Shown here: positions 17,476 through 26,328 of the stretch, in pieces
How the letters are laid out: every line of letters begins with the position of its first letter
How positions within the stretch are numbered: position 1 is the stretch's first letter
NCBI RefSeq assembly: GCF_003347635.1
Contig: NZ_QDFY01000002.1
Location: 434,001-498,000 of the forward strand
Direction of reading: 5' to 3'
From: Sphingosinicella terrae
Lineage (GTDB): Bacteria; Pseudomonadota; Alphaproteobacteria; Sphingomonadales; Sphingomonadaceae
Length of the DNA: 64,000 bases
Position numbers and translations under genes: made by a program
Notes under the pieces: model-generated
Told to the model about the DNA's origin: nothing
Database searches by the model: none
Seen by the model: the letters and a program-made list of their open reading frames with translations, nothing else

Positions 17476-19426
17476 TGGCCTGTCTCTCCGTCGCCTGCTC
17501 GACCAGCGGTGCGGTCCGGTCGAGGCCATCGATGACCGCGTCGACCACCGCGCCCACGTCCTGCGGCGATCGGATCACCGTGGGCGTCAGCAGGATGATC
17601 AGTTCGGTCCGGCCGCCATTGGTGCCATGTGTGCCGAACAGAGCGCCGATGACCGGGATCTGGCTGAGCCCGGGAATTCCGGAGCGGCGCCGCGTGATCC
17701 CTTCCCGGATCAGTCCACCCAAGGCGATCATCTGTCCTGACCGTGTCGCCACCGTCGTCGTGATCCGCCGCTGCTGGATGGTCGGCGAGTTGATCCCGGA
17801 AGTCGTCGTCTCGGTGACGTCGCTTACCTCCTGAGCGATGTCGAGGATGATGGTGCCGCTGTCATTGACCCTGGGGGTGACGTTGAGGATGACGCCGGTG
17901 TCGCGAAGCTCGATCGTGTTCACCAGCGGCGCGCCCGGCGCGGACACACCTTGCGCCTGCTGGATCACGATCGGCACCTGGTCGCCGACCTGGAGCGTCG
18001 CCGGCTGGTTGTTCAGCACCATCAGCTTGGGCGCAGAGAGCACGCGGACCTGCGTCCGCGACTGCAGCGTGTTGAGCACCGCCTGCGCGGTCGAGCCGAT
18101 CACCGACACGCTGAAGCCCGGGAAGATCGGCGCGGGAGTCCCGCTCGACATGCTGCTGTTGCCGAAGGTGAGGTCGCCGCTCGATCCGGCGAAATTGACT
18201 CCGTAGCGGAGGTCGTCGGTCAGTGTCACTTCGGCGAGCGTCGCCTCGATCAGCACCTGCGCTACCGGCTGGTCGATCCGTTCCAGCGCCTCACGGATGA
18301 ACTCATATTCCTCGCCATTGGCATAGATGAGCAGTGAGTTATTCTCGTCGTTTGGCACGATCCGCGGTCCCTGCGCGCCTGGCTCGGACGCGGCGGCGGG
18401 CGGGGGCGGGGCTGGTTCGGGCTCCGGAGCTGTTGCATCAATGCCGGGGATCGGCACCCGTTCTTCGCTTTGCGTTGCACGAGGGACGGGTCGCCGCCGC
18501 TCCTGAGGTGCCGGCTCGTCGCTGGTGGCGATCGATCCCAGCACCAGCTGCAGCGACCGGGCGATGTCGCGCGCGCGGCCATTCTGCACGGCATAGCTGT
18601 GCAGCCGCCGGCGCCCGGAGACGCCGGCATCGAGGCGGCGTATCCACGGCTCGATTCGCTCGATGTCCGATCGGTTGAGCGCGATCACCAGTAGGGCCCG
18701 CAGGCGGGGCAGGGGCACCAGCCGCACTCTGGTTCCGAGGATGTCGAAGGGCGGCTGGAAGATCCGCTCCAGCTCGTCTGCGATGGTGCCGGCATCTACA
18801 TTCTCGAGTCGGACCAGCTCGAAATTCATGCCGGCGAGGCTGTCTACATCGAAGCGCGCAATGAGCGCGCGCGCCGCCTGGCGCTCCTCCGCGGTACCCG
18901 CGATCAGGAGCTGGTTGCGCGCGGCATCGGTGCCGACGACGGCATCCTCGCCGAGGAACTGTTCCACCAGCCGCGCCACCTCTTCGGCTCCGGCATTCTG
19001 AAGAGGCACGATCTCGGAGGCGAAACCGGCGACCTGCGACTCCGCTCCGTCTGCCGGAGCGACGGGTGCGCGGCCGCGCGCCTGCGCGCGTGGCACGATC
19101 CGATAAGCGGGTCCTTCGCGGATCACCACCGCTCCAACGGAGCGCAAGGCGCTCTCGAGCAACGGCAGCAGCGAGTCGCGCGGGACGGGCTGCCGGGTGC
19201 GCAAGGTGACGTTGCCGGTGACGGCGGGATCGACGCTGTAATCAGCCTCCAGCATCGAACCGAGCACCGCGTCCACCACCCGGCGCACGTCGGCATCGAC
19301 GAAGGCGAGCGAGTAGACATCGCGGGAGGAAGGGCGAGCGGCGCTTTCCTGGGCCGGGATGCCCGATGGCGCGATCAGGGGAAGCAGGACGAGCGCGGCG
19401 GTGAGCCGCGCGGAAAGACGGACCAT
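17450..19426 (-). CDS. gspD: Type II secretion outer-membrane secretin GspD
   Basis: The 658-residue protein has a signal peptide (MVRLSARLTAALVLLPLIAPSGIPA), N-domains (about 35-330: AFVDADVRRVVDAVLG, IVPLQNAGAEEVARLVEQFL), a Pro-rich linker (EPEPAPPPPAAASEPG) and a secretin domain (about 350-620: VAQVLIEATLAEVTL...RTQVRVLSAPKLMVLNNQPATLQVGDQVP, GQMIALGGLIREG). The start at 19426 overlaps the gspC stop by one base (TGATG). GspD forms the outer-membrane gate of the T2SS. Confidence 0.95.
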   Translation of the reverse strand: MVRLSARLTAALVLLPLIAPSGIPAQESAARPSSRDVYSLAFVDADVRRVVDAVLGSMLEADYSVDPAVTGNVTLRTRQPVPRDSLLPLLESALRSVGAVVIREGPAYRIVPRAQARGRAPVAPADGAESQVAGFASEIVPLQNAGAEEVARLVEQFLGEDAVVGTDAARNQLLIAGTAEERQAARALIARFDVDSLAGMNFELVRLENVDAGTIADELERIFQPPFDILGTRVRLVPLPRLRALLVIALNRSDIERIEPWIRRLDAGVSGRRRLHSYAVQNGRARDIARSLQLVLGSIATSDEPAPQERRRPVPRATQSEERVPIPGIDATAPEPEPAPPPPAAASEPGAQGPRIVPNDENNSLLIYANGEEYEFIREALERIDQPVAQVLIEATLAEVTLTDDLRYGVNFAGSSGDLTFGNSSMSSGTPAPIFPGFSVSVIGSTAQAVLNTLQSRTQVRVLSAPKLMVLNNQPATLQVGDQVPIVIQQAQGVSAPGAPLVNTIELRDTGVILNVTPRVNDSGTIILDIAQEVSDVTETTTSGINSPTIQQRRITTTVATRSGQMIALGGLIREGITRRRSGIPGLSQIPVIGALFGTHGTNGGRTELIILLTPTVIRSPQDVGAVVDAVIDGLDRTAPLVEQATERQASGRLPPPQ

Positions 19427-20007
19427 CAAGGATTCCTGTCGGAGGGAGGAGGCGCGACCAGGCCGCCGTCGAGGCTGCCGGAGGCGCGCGCCGGTACGGC
19501 CGGCGGAGGCGGTCGCGGGATGGGCGGTGCCGTGCCGGCGGGGCGGTTGGCGAAGTCGAGCCGAGCGCTGTGGCGTTCGCCGTCGCGCTCGAACACCGCC
19601 TGGTCGCGGCTGATCGCGACCAAGGTCCAGCCCTCGATCGTCCCGCCGCGCGCCAGGGTCAGCGTCTCGCCGGCGGCGCCTCGTGCCAGCGCGACCGCGC
19701 GTCCTCGGCCGCCGATGACAAGCCCAACCAGAGTCGGCGGCGGCGCCGGCGGTGGAGCCGCCTCGGCGTCGGCGCCGGTTGGGTCCGCTGCGGCGGCTTC
19801 CGGCTCCGGCGCTCGGCCAAGCGAAAAGGGAGGGGCGGTGAGGGCATAAGCGAGGCTGCCGGGTGCGGTGACCGATACCTGGACCGGCGCCGGCAAGGGC
19901 GGCAGGATATCCGGCTCCGCCGCGCCCCCGACGAGGCGAAGGGGCAGCATGATCGCGGCGGCGGCGGCAAGACCGACGCCCACCCAATGCGCCTTGAGCA
20001 GGCTCAT
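19426..20007 (-). CDS. gspC: Type II secretion inner-membrane protein GspC-like
   Basis: The 193-residue protein has one N-terminal membrane helix (WVGVGLAAAAAIMLPLRLVGG) and, after a Pro/Ala linker, a segment (LVGLVIGGRGRAVALARGAAGETLTLARGGTIEGWTLVAISRDQAVFERDG) that matches the GspC homology region. The start ATG at 20007 overlaps the gspM stop by ATGA. It lacks an obvious C-terminal PDZ domain, so it is a short form. GspC links the inner-membrane platform to GspD. Confidence 0.78.
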   Translation of the reverse strand: MSLLKAHWVGVGLAAAAAIMLPLRLVGGAAEPDILPPLPAPVQVSVTAPGSLAYALTAPPFSLGRAPEPEAAAADPTGADAEAAPPPAPPPTLVGLVIGGRGRAVALARGAAGETLTLARGGTIEGWTLVAISRDQAVFERDGERHSARLDFANRPAGTAPPIPRPPPPAVPARASGSLDGGLVAPPPSDRNP

Positions 20008-20531
20008 CGAGGCGCCTCCCATGCGGCGACGGCGACGGCGTCCAGTCGCAGGCCGCTCGCCTCGCCTTCGAGGCGGCCGATCCGCCAGGCGCGGAGCCGG
20101 ATGGCTGGCGGGTCCCTCTCCAGCCGCTCGACGAAGTCAAGGATCCGGCTTTCCGCTCCCTCGACGACCACCGCCACCCGCACCAGTCCGGGGTTGGATG
20201 AATCTTGCGGCGCCGGCTCGATCTGGGACGGGACGATCTCGGCGGAGGACGCCGCGGTAGCGATCCGCGCCTGCGCAAGTTCGGCCGCCGCCGCATGACC
20301 AGGCGCGCGCAGGGCCATCCCTTCCGGGAGGGGCGTCGGCTCTGGTGGCGAGGGGCGATCGCGTAGCGCCTCCAGTCGGGCCGATCGACTCCGCGCCTGT
20401 TCGAGCCGGGCCAGGGCGTCGCCGACGGCTGCGGTCATCGTCTCGATCGCGGTCAAGGCGAGGAGCAGCGCCAGCACGAGGATGCCGAGCGCGATGATTC
20501 TTCGGGAAAGGGGCGAGAGCGTGCCGATCAT
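20004..20531 (-). CDS. gspM: Type II secretion inner-membrane protein GspM
   Basis: The 175-residue protein has a single N-terminal helix (RRIIALGILVLALLLALTAIETM) followed by a coiled segment (ALARLEQARSRSARLEALR) and a ferredoxin-like C-terminal domain (VRVAVVVEGAESRILDFVERLERDPPAIRL). This is the GspM/PilO-like arrangement. Its start overlaps the end of gspL by ATGA. Confidence 0.85.
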   Translation of the reverse strand: MIGTLSPLSRRIIALGILVLALLLALTAIETMTAAVGDALARLEQARSRSARLEALRDRPSPPEPTPLPEGMALRAPGHAAAAELAQARIATAASSAEIVPSQIEPAPQDSSNPGLVRVAVVVEGAESRILDFVERLERDPPAIRLRAWRIGRLEGEASGLRLDAVAVAAWEAPR

Positions 20532-21577
20532 CGCGGCATTCCCGCAAAGCTCAACCGAACCGCTTCGCCATCGATCGGCGCGACGTTCGCTGAATGAACG
20601 CTGGCGAGCAGTTCCGATTCCGCCACGGCGCTCTCCAGCGCCGCGCGGTCGGTGGTCTGCGCCTCGAAGGTGAACCGCCCATCATAGTGCCGCTCCGCGC
20701 TGACCGCGAAGGCACTGTCCGGCAGGCCCAAGGCGAGGCCCTCGATCAGGCTGGTCGCCGAGGGCAGCTCGAGCACGATCCGCAGCGCGCTCCGGGTCTG
20801 CGCCTCGCGCGCTAGCGCCCGCTCGGCCGCGAGCCGAGGCGCCAAGTCCTCGTGGAGCGCGAGCGCATGGCGTTCCTCGACCCAGGCGAGCAAGGTCGCC
20901 GCCGTCCAGCTGGTCGCCGGAATCGAGGCGAGCAACAGCGCCGCCAGCACGGCGGCGTGCCTGCGCTGACGGCGCTCCGGAGTATGACTGCCGTCGGCGC
21001 CGCTCGCCAACTCGATCGTCTCGACTCCGATGCGCGCGACCATCGGCGGCGGAGCCATCGCCCGGGCCTCGAACAAGGCGGCCACCGCCTCGATCCGTTC
21101 GCGTCGCGCCATGGCGACGGCCACCTCGAGTTCGCGGCCGGATTCACCGACGATCCGGCAGGACCAGGCAAGCTGCTCCGGATTCACCGGCGCGATCTGG
21201 CCAAGGCGGAGCGAGACGGCGGTCCGCAGCCTTCCGCGTGCCGCGGCGGGCAAGGTGAGACGGGTGACGAAGACGTCCGGCGGCGCCAGTACGATCCGCG
21301 CGCGCGTTCCTGCGACAAGTGTGTGAAGCTGGCTCCACCCCTCCGCGTCCAGTTCCTCGAGCGGCCGTTCCTCGACATGCCGTTCGCCGAGCCCGTCCCG
21401 CTCGACATCCACTATCGTCCCAGCGCGCGCCGGCTCTATCTCGGCGCGAGGGACCGGCTTCGTCCAGCGTCGGACCGCTTCCGGCGCGGCAGAACGCAGC
21501 TCCTCCGTCCACCAGCCCCAGAACTGGCGCGCCGACGCCATCAGCGAACGGGGAAGGGCGACGTTCACGGTCGGCAT
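20528..21577 (-). CDS. gspL: Type II secretion inner-membrane protein GspL (PilN-like)
   Basis: The 349-residue protein has a cytoplasmic actin-like N-terminal half (LAWSCRIVGESGRELEVAVAMARRERIEAVAALFEA), one membrane helix (about residues 205-225: AAVLAALLLASIPATSWTA) and a C-terminal periplasmic domain with a ferredoxin-like fold. GspL couples GspE to GspM and the pseudopilus. It overlaps gspJ by 13 bases. Confidence 0.85.
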   Translation of the reverse strand: MPTVNVALPRSLMASARQFWGWWTEELRSAAPEAVRRWTKPVPRAEIEPARAGTIVDVERDGLGERHVEERPLEELDAEGWSQLHTLVAGTRARIVLAPPDVFVTRLTLPAAARGRLRTAVSLRLGQIAPVNPEQLAWSCRIVGESGRELEVAVAMARRERIEAVAALFEARAMAPPPMVARIGVETIELASGADGSHTPERRQRRHAAVLAALLLASIPATSWTAATLLAWVEERHALALHEDLAPRLAAERALAREAQTRSALRIVLELPSATSLIEGLALGLPDSAFAVSAERHYDGRFTFEAQTTDRAALESAVAESELLASVHSANVAPIDGEAVRLSFAGMPR

Positions 21578-22137
21578 GTCATGGATATCGGGTCGAACCG
21601 GCAGCTCCCGTCGCTGTCGATCCGCGGCGCCGCCGAGATGCGGCTGATCGTCTCCCCGTCATCGAGGCTGAGCGTGACGAGCAGCGGGAGGCGGCGCGCC
21701 GAGCCGGCTGGCGCCGGGACATAGTCGAAACGTATCGCCCTGTAGCCCTGGGCGACCGGGGCCTCGCGCGCCGCTGCGCGCCAGGCGACGCCATCGTCGA
21801 CGGGCGCGAACCGGGCGACGAGGCTGCGATCGCCGCCATCCTGGACGACCGCGAGCGTCATCCGCAAGGGGCCGGCCGGGCCGGCCGCCAGCGGTGGTGG
21901 CACGATCAGGCTGAGATGGTCGGCATTGCCCTCGAAGCCCTCGGGCTGCGCCTGCTCGATCAGCGCTTCGAGGCGCGGCGCCGCCAAAGCCAGCTGCTGC
22001 CGCCTTGCCTGGCCGGCAGGCTCCGGCAGCAGCCGAATGACGGCCGCGAGGTTCCATCCGATCGCAACCAGCAGCATCGCCCCGATCACCAGGGCGGCGA
22101 GCAGCTCGACGATCGTGAATCCCTCTTGCCGGCTCAT
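21565..22137 (-). CDS. gspJ: Type II secretion minor pseudopilin GspJ
   Basis: The 190-residue protein has a prepilin leader ending in QEG before FTIVELLAALVIGAMLL (cleavage before F, with the conserved Glu at +5) and a body of pseudopilin length. The start overlaps the gspI stop by ATGA. GspJ forms part of the pseudopilus tip complex. Confidence 0.85.
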   Translation of the reverse strand: MSRQEGFTIVELLAALVIGAMLLVAIGWNLAAVIRLLPEPAGQARRQQLALAAPRLEALIEQAQPEGFEGNADHLSLIVPPPLAAGPAGPLRMTLAVVQDGGDRSLVARFAPVDDGVAWRAAAREAPVAQGYRAIRFDYVPAPAGSARRLPLLVTLSLDDGETISRISAAPRIDSDGSCRFDPISMTCRP

Positions 22138-22532
22138 GATGCCGTCACACGCTTGAGCTTGCGCGCCTCCGCCTCGATCAGCCGATGCCCACTCCCGCTT
22201 GCGACGACGACGCCGACGCCGGAGAGGACCCAGAGACCGCGAGGGTCGCTCGCAAGCGGTCGCTCCGTCATGGTCCAGGAAAGTTCGCCTTCGACGCCCT
22301 GCGCGCGCCCGGGCGCGTACGGAGCCGCCACTCGTGTTGCGAGCAGGTGGCGCGCCAGCATCACCGCATCGGCCGTGGCGGCGGCCTTCGCCTCGCGGTC
22401 GCGGGCAAGGAGGGCGCCGTTCATGACGATGGCGAGCAGAAACCCGGTCGCGACCAGTGCCACCAGCACCTCGACCAGCGTGAAGCCGCCCAGAAGCGTG
22501 GCGGTGGAATGGCGGCGGAGACTAAGGCGCAT
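22134..22532 (-). CDS. gspI: Type II secretion minor pseudopilin GspI
   Basis: The ATG at 22532 gives 132 residues; the frame upstream is gspH shadow. The N-terminus MRLSLRRHSTATLLGG is followed by FTLVEVLVALVATGFLLAIV, a class III prepilin motif. Overlaps gspH by 11 bases and is coupled to gspJ. GspI nucleates the tip complex with GspJ and GspK. Confidence 0.83.
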   Translation of the reverse strand: MRLSLRRHSTATLLGGFTLVEVLVALVATGFLLAIVMNGALLARDREAKAAATADAVMLARHLLATRVAAPYAPGRAQGVEGELSWTMTERPLASDPRGLWVLSGVGVVVASGSGHRLIEAEARKLKRVTAS

Positions 22533-22908
22533 CGGCCGTCGCTCCGCTGAGCCAGTCGACCGATAGCGCCGGCCGCCCGGCCAGCAGCACGGTCCCGCCG
22601 TTGGACGAGCCGTCCGGATGGAAGACCAGAGCCATCTCCCGGCCGAACACCGGGTCGGTGAGCGCGGCCGCGGCGTCAACCTCGGCGGGAACGAGCCGCA
22701 CGGCCGCTCCGCTCCGCATCGCGTCGCGGCGCGCGGCAGCAATGCGGGCCTGGAGCGCAGTCACCGTCCGCTCGCGGTCGATACGGCCTGGGCGGCCGGC
22801 GAGCCGCCCCGCAATCAGCGCCGCCGCCAAGCCGAGGATGACCAGCACGACCAGCATCTCCATCAGCGTGAAGCCCGCCTGCTTACTGGCCCATCGAGAT
22901 GTCGGCAT
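22522..22908 (-). CDS. gspH: Type II secretion minor pseudopilin GspH
   Basis: The start ATG at 22908 gives 128 residues (MPTSRWASKQAG before FTLMEMLVVLVILGLAAALIAG); an ATG at 22917 is nearly as likely, and both overlap gspG. A GAGGGGGG run lies upstream. The prepilin cleavage motif and the GspH-like C-terminal fold (REMALVFHPDGSSNGGTVLLAGR) support the call. Confidence 0.82.
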   Translation of the reverse strand: MPTSRWASKQAGFTLMEMLVVLVILGLAAALIAGRLAGRPGRIDRERTVTALQARIAAARRDAMRSGAAVRLVPAEVDAAAALTDPVFGREMALVFHPDGSSNGGTVLLAGRPALSVDWLSGATADAP

Positions 22909-23323
22909 CCTCGCCATTCCCCCCCTCGCGGCCGTCGGCGCCAAGGCTCGTCAGCGTGAACGATCCATTGCCCTCGGCCAGCCGATAGAGGACGGGCCGG
23001 CCCCAGGGATCGTTCAGCTGGGTGTCGGCGCGGACATAGGGCCCGTTCCAGGTCGGCAGCTCCGCGGGGGCCTGCCAGAGCGCCGCCAGCCCCTGCTCCG
23101 CGGTCGGAAAGGCGCCATTGTCGAGCTGATAGAAAGCGAGGCTGCGATTCAGCGTCTCGAGCTGTATCCGCGCCGCCTTGCCCTTGGCGCTTCCCATCAG
23201 CCGCGAGACCTGCGGGATCGCCACCGCCGCGATCAGGCCAATCAGGACGAGCACGACGAGCATCTCCATGAGCGTGAATCCACCCTCGCGGCGTGCGCCC
23301 TTTCTGCCTTTGCCGAGCCTCAT
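22883..23323 (-). CDS. gspG: Type II secretion major pseudopilin GspG
   Basis: The 146-residue protein has the prepilin leader MRLGKGRKGARREGG and FTLMEMLVVLVLIGLIAAVAIP, plus the family hallmarks SAKGKAARIQLETLNRSLAFYQLDNGAFPTAEQGLAALW and DPWGRPVLYR. GspG builds the pseudopilus shaft. The start overlaps the gspF stop by ATGA. Confidence 0.95.
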   Translation of the reverse strand: MRLGKGRKGARREGGFTLMEMLVVLVLIGLIAAVAIPQVSRLMGSAKGKAARIQLETLNRSLAFYQLDNGAFPTAEQGLAALWQAPAELPTWNGPYVRADTQLNDPWGRPVLYRLAEGNGSFTLTSLGADGREGGNGEDADISMGQ

Positions 23324-24531
23324 CCTGCGAAATCCCCCAGTGAGAAAATGCCGAGCATCACGCCGGCGACGAGCAAGGCGACCAGTCCGCCGAGCCCGAC
23401 GATCGCGATCGGATTGGCGAGCGCCACCGCCCGCTCGATCCGCGCCCGCGCCGCCGCGCCGAGAACCGCGCTCGCCTGGATCGACGTCTCGGCCAGCCGC
23501 CCGGTCCGCTCGCCCACCTCCATGAGCCGCACGGCCGTCGCCGGGACCAGCTCGTCCCTGCCAAGCGCCGACGAGAGCCGCTCGCCCTCGCGCACGCGCT
23601 GCTCGACCGCGGCCAGATGCCGCCGCCAGCGGTCGCTGCCGATCGTTTCGCGGGCGAGCTGGAGCGCGCGCACCACGGCGACGCCATTGTCGAGCAGGGT
23701 TCCGAGCAGACCGCAAAACTGCCCCGCGAGATATTGGTCGCGCAGGCCCAGCCCAGGCACCAACCGGCGGTGGCGCTGGATCCAGGGCTGCAGGCGCCCC
23801 GAACGGAGCAGCAGCACCGGTGTTGCCAACAGGAGCACCAAGGCGAGCAGCAGCTCCAGGCCATGATCGATGGTCAGGCGCGACAGCGCCAGCACGGCCC
23901 GGGTCAGCGCCGGCAGCCGCGCCTCCGATCCGGCGAAGAGCGGCTCGAACTGCGGCACGACCAAGGTCAGCACCAGTCCCAGCGCGAACAACGTCGCCGC
24001 CAGGACAGCGGCCGGATAGGTGAGCGCGGTCGCCAGCTGCCGCCGGGTCGCGGCGGCGAGGGCCATCCGTTCGGCCACCGACTGCAGCGCGTGGCCCAGC
24101 CGCCCGGCCTGCTCGGCAGCGCGGATCACGCCGGTGACGAAAGCGGGAAAGGCTCCGCGCGCTTCCAGTGCAGCGGCGAGCCCGTCGCCGGCGCGGACCC
24201 GGCTCAGCGCCTCGGCCAGCAGCTCGCGCTGCGCCGGCCGCGCCATCTGGTCGCGCAGCAGGTCGAGCGAGCGGTCGACCGGAAGCCCCGACTGAACGAG
24301 CGTCGCGAGTTGGGTCAGGATCAGCGACTGGTCGGGGAGGCTTAGGGTGCGCCTCAGCCGCACCGGCTGGTTCAGCCGCTCGACCAGTGTCGGATCGCCC
24401 CGACGGATGTCGATCACTTCATGACCGTCGGCGGCTAGCCGGACGAGCGCACTCTGCTCGCTCGACGCCTCGATCCGGCGCCAGTCGCTTCGGCCCTCGG
24501 GGGTGACGACAAGGCAGCGATAGCCGGTCAC
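23320..24531 (-). CDS. gspF: Type II secretion inner-membrane platform protein GspF
   Basis: The 403-residue protein has the duplicated T2SSF domain (about 65-190 and 270-390) and three helices (near YPAAVLAATLFALGLVLTLVVP, LELLLALVLLLATPVLLL and IAIVGLGGLVALLVAGVMLGI). The segments FVTGVIRAAEQAGRLGHAL and AVRLMEVGERTGRL are the typical F-domain repeats. The start overlaps gspE's stop by ATGA. Confidence 0.95.
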   Translation of the reverse strand: MTGYRCLVVTPEGRSDWRRIEASSEQSALVRLAADGHEVIDIRRGDPTLVERLNQPVRLRRTLSLPDQSLILTQLATLVQSGLPVDRSLDLLRDQMARPAQRELLAEALSRVRAGDGLAAALEARGAFPAFVTGVIRAAEQAGRLGHALQSVAERMALAAATRRQLATALTYPAAVLAATLFALGLVLTLVVPQFEPLFAGSEARLPALTRAVLALSRLTIDHGLELLLALVLLLATPVLLLRSGRLQPWIQRHRRLVPGLGLRDQYLAGQFCGLLGTLLDNGVAVVRALQLARETIGSDRWRRHLAAVEQRVREGERLSSALGRDELVPATAVRLMEVGERTGRLAETSIQASAVLGAAARARIERAVALANPIAIVGLGGLVALLVAGVMLGIFSLGDFAG

Positions 24532-26174
24532 GCCGCCTGCACCGCCCGGCGCATCTCTTCCATCGTCGTGCGCCCCGCCGCGACCAGGGCCAGGCCGTGA
24601 CCGAGCAAGGTCTCTGCCGGAGGCCGCTCCGCCTGCGCCGCCTCGACATCGCCATCGCGGATCCGGCCGCGCAGCGCCTCGTCGACCTCGACCACCTCGA
24701 TCATCGGCAGGCGGCCGCTATAGCCGGTGCCGCCGCATTTCGCGCAGCCCTGCGCTTGCGCCAGGTTTTTCGGCGCTGGCAACCCCGCTTCCTCGAACAT
24801 CCGCCGCTCGGATGCCGAAGGCGCTCGCTCGCCGCGGCAGGCGGTGCAGACCGCCCGGATCAGCCGCTGCGCCACCGCGGCGATGACGGTCGAGGCGGTG
24901 AGATAGGGCTCGACCCCGATGTCCGCGAGGCGGGTGAAGGCGCCAAGGGCGTTGTTGGTGTGGAGGGTCGACAGCACCAGATGGCCGGTGAGCGCCGCGC
25001 GAAGCGCGATCTCCGCCGTCTCCTGATCGCGTATCTCGCCGATCATCAGGATGTCCGGGTCCTGGCGCAGGAAGGCGCGCAAGGTCTTGGCATAAGTGAG
25101 GTCGATCTCGGGCCGCACCTGGACCTGGTTGACGCCTTCGATCACCACCTCGACCGGATCCTCGACGGTGAGGATCTTGACGTCGGGCCGGCGCAGACGG
25201 TTGACCGCGGCATAGAGCGTCGTCGTCTTGCCGCTGCCGGTCGGGCCGGTGACCAGGATGATGCCGTGCGGCCGCTCGATCGCCCGCAGCAAGGCGGCGA
25301 GCGCCGGCTCGGGGAGGCCGAGCTTCTCAAGGTCGAGCGGGACGCTGCTTCGCCCGAGCAGGCGCAGCACGACGCTTTCGCCGTGGGCGACCGGCGCCGT
25401 CGCGACGCGCACGTCGATATCCTGTCCCCGCACCGTCAGCCGCAGCCGTCCATCCTGCGGCAGCCGGCTCTCGGCGATGTCGAGCCCCGCCATCACCTTG
25501 ATCCGCGACGCGATCGGCCCAGCCAGCGCGCTCGGCAGCGTCTCGACCTCGTTGAGGCGGCCGTCGATCCGGTAGCGGACCGCCACCTGCCGGACCATCG
25601 GCTCGACATGGACATCCGACGCGCGCCGGTCGACCGCGCCGGCGAGCAGCCGCTGGACGAGGCGGATCACCGGGGCTTCCGACTCGCCGTCGAGCAGGCG
25701 CTCGAGATCGTCGGACCAGTCGTCCGCGCGCTCCGCCATCTCTTCACTCACCGCGTTGCCGAAATGCGCGGTAATCACCTCCTGGATATCCGAAAGGGAT
25801 GCGACGCTGATTTCGATCGACTCGGCGCCGGCGGCGAAGGCGAGTCCGGACAGGCCTTCCTCGTCCCCCGGATCGCCAGCGGCGATGCGCAGCACCCCGC
25901 CGTCCAGCGCCATCGGCAGCAAAGCGTGCCGCTGAAGGAAGGCTGGGTTCAGCCCATCTATCTCCACCAAGGCCGCCGGCAGGGACTCTCGATCCAGCAA
26001 CGCGGCGCCGCTGGCCGCAGCCATCGTCTCGGCGACGTCGGCTTCGGAGGCCAGGCCGAGTTGCACGAGCGTCGACGGCAGGCGGCCGCCCGTGCGGCCC
26101 CTCATTTCCTCGGCACGAGCGAGTTCCGCCGGCGTTACTATGTTCCTGTCGAGCAGAAGCTCGCGGAATTCCAT
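24528..26174 (-). CDS. gspE: Type II secretion ATPase GspE
   Basis: The ATG at 26174 gives 548 residues, starting MEFRELLLDR. An N-terminal MshEN-type domain (about 1-140) precedes the ATPase with Walker A GPTGSGKTTTLY (about 310-321), an Asp/His box region and the Walker B-like DPDILMIGEIRD. A zinc-binding tetracysteine follows (CTAC and CAKC, about 450-490). A GGGGGATC ribosome-binding site lies upstream. GspE powers pseudopilus assembly and is the first gene of the operon. Confidence 0.95.
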   Translation of the reverse strand: MEFRELLLDRNIVTPAELARAEEMRGRTGGRLPSTLVQLGLASEADVAETMAAASGAALLDRESLPAALVEIDGLNPAFLQRHALLPMALDGGVLRIAAGDPGDEEGLSGLAFAAGAESIEISVASLSDIQEVITAHFGNAVSEEMAERADDWSDDLERLLDGESEAPVIRLVQRLLAGAVDRRASDVHVEPMVRQVAVRYRIDGRLNEVETLPSALAGPIASRIKVMAGLDIAESRLPQDGRLRLTVRGQDIDVRVATAPVAHGESVVLRLLGRSSVPLDLEKLGLPEPALAALLRAIERPHGIILVTGPTGSGKTTTLYAAVNRLRRPDVKILTVEDPVEVVIEGVNQVQVRPEIDLTYAKTLRAFLRQDPDILMIGEIRDQETAEIALRAALTGHLVLSTLHTNNALGAFTRLADIGVEPYLTASTVIAAVAQRLIRAVCTACRGERAPSASERRMFEEAGLPAPKNLAQAQGCAKCGGTGYSGRLPMIEVVEVDEALRGRIRDGDVEAAQAERPPAETLLGHGLALVAAGRTTMEEMRRAVQAA

Positions 26175-26244
26175 GTCAGATCCCCCGATTCGCCTTGCCC
26201 GCGGCGAATCCCGGCGGTCATACAAGCAGGTCCCACGCCAAAAT

Positions 26245-26276
26245 AGAATATCCCTTTGCGACGAGCGGAGAATCAA
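26245..26276 (-). promoter_or_regulatory. Candidate promoter of the T2SS operon
   Basis: Read on the minus strand, TTGATT (26276-26271) is followed after about 18-20 bases by the A+T-rich GATATTCT (26252-26245). This is the only promoter-like pair between the divergent gspE and TonB-like genes. A short hairpin (TTGCTT TCAG AAGCAA, 26285-26300) lies just beyond it. Confidence 0.35.
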
Positions 26277-26328
26277 TTTTCGCTTTGCTTTCAGAAGCAA
26301 GCATCTATCCTGCGCCGCCGGGGGCGCC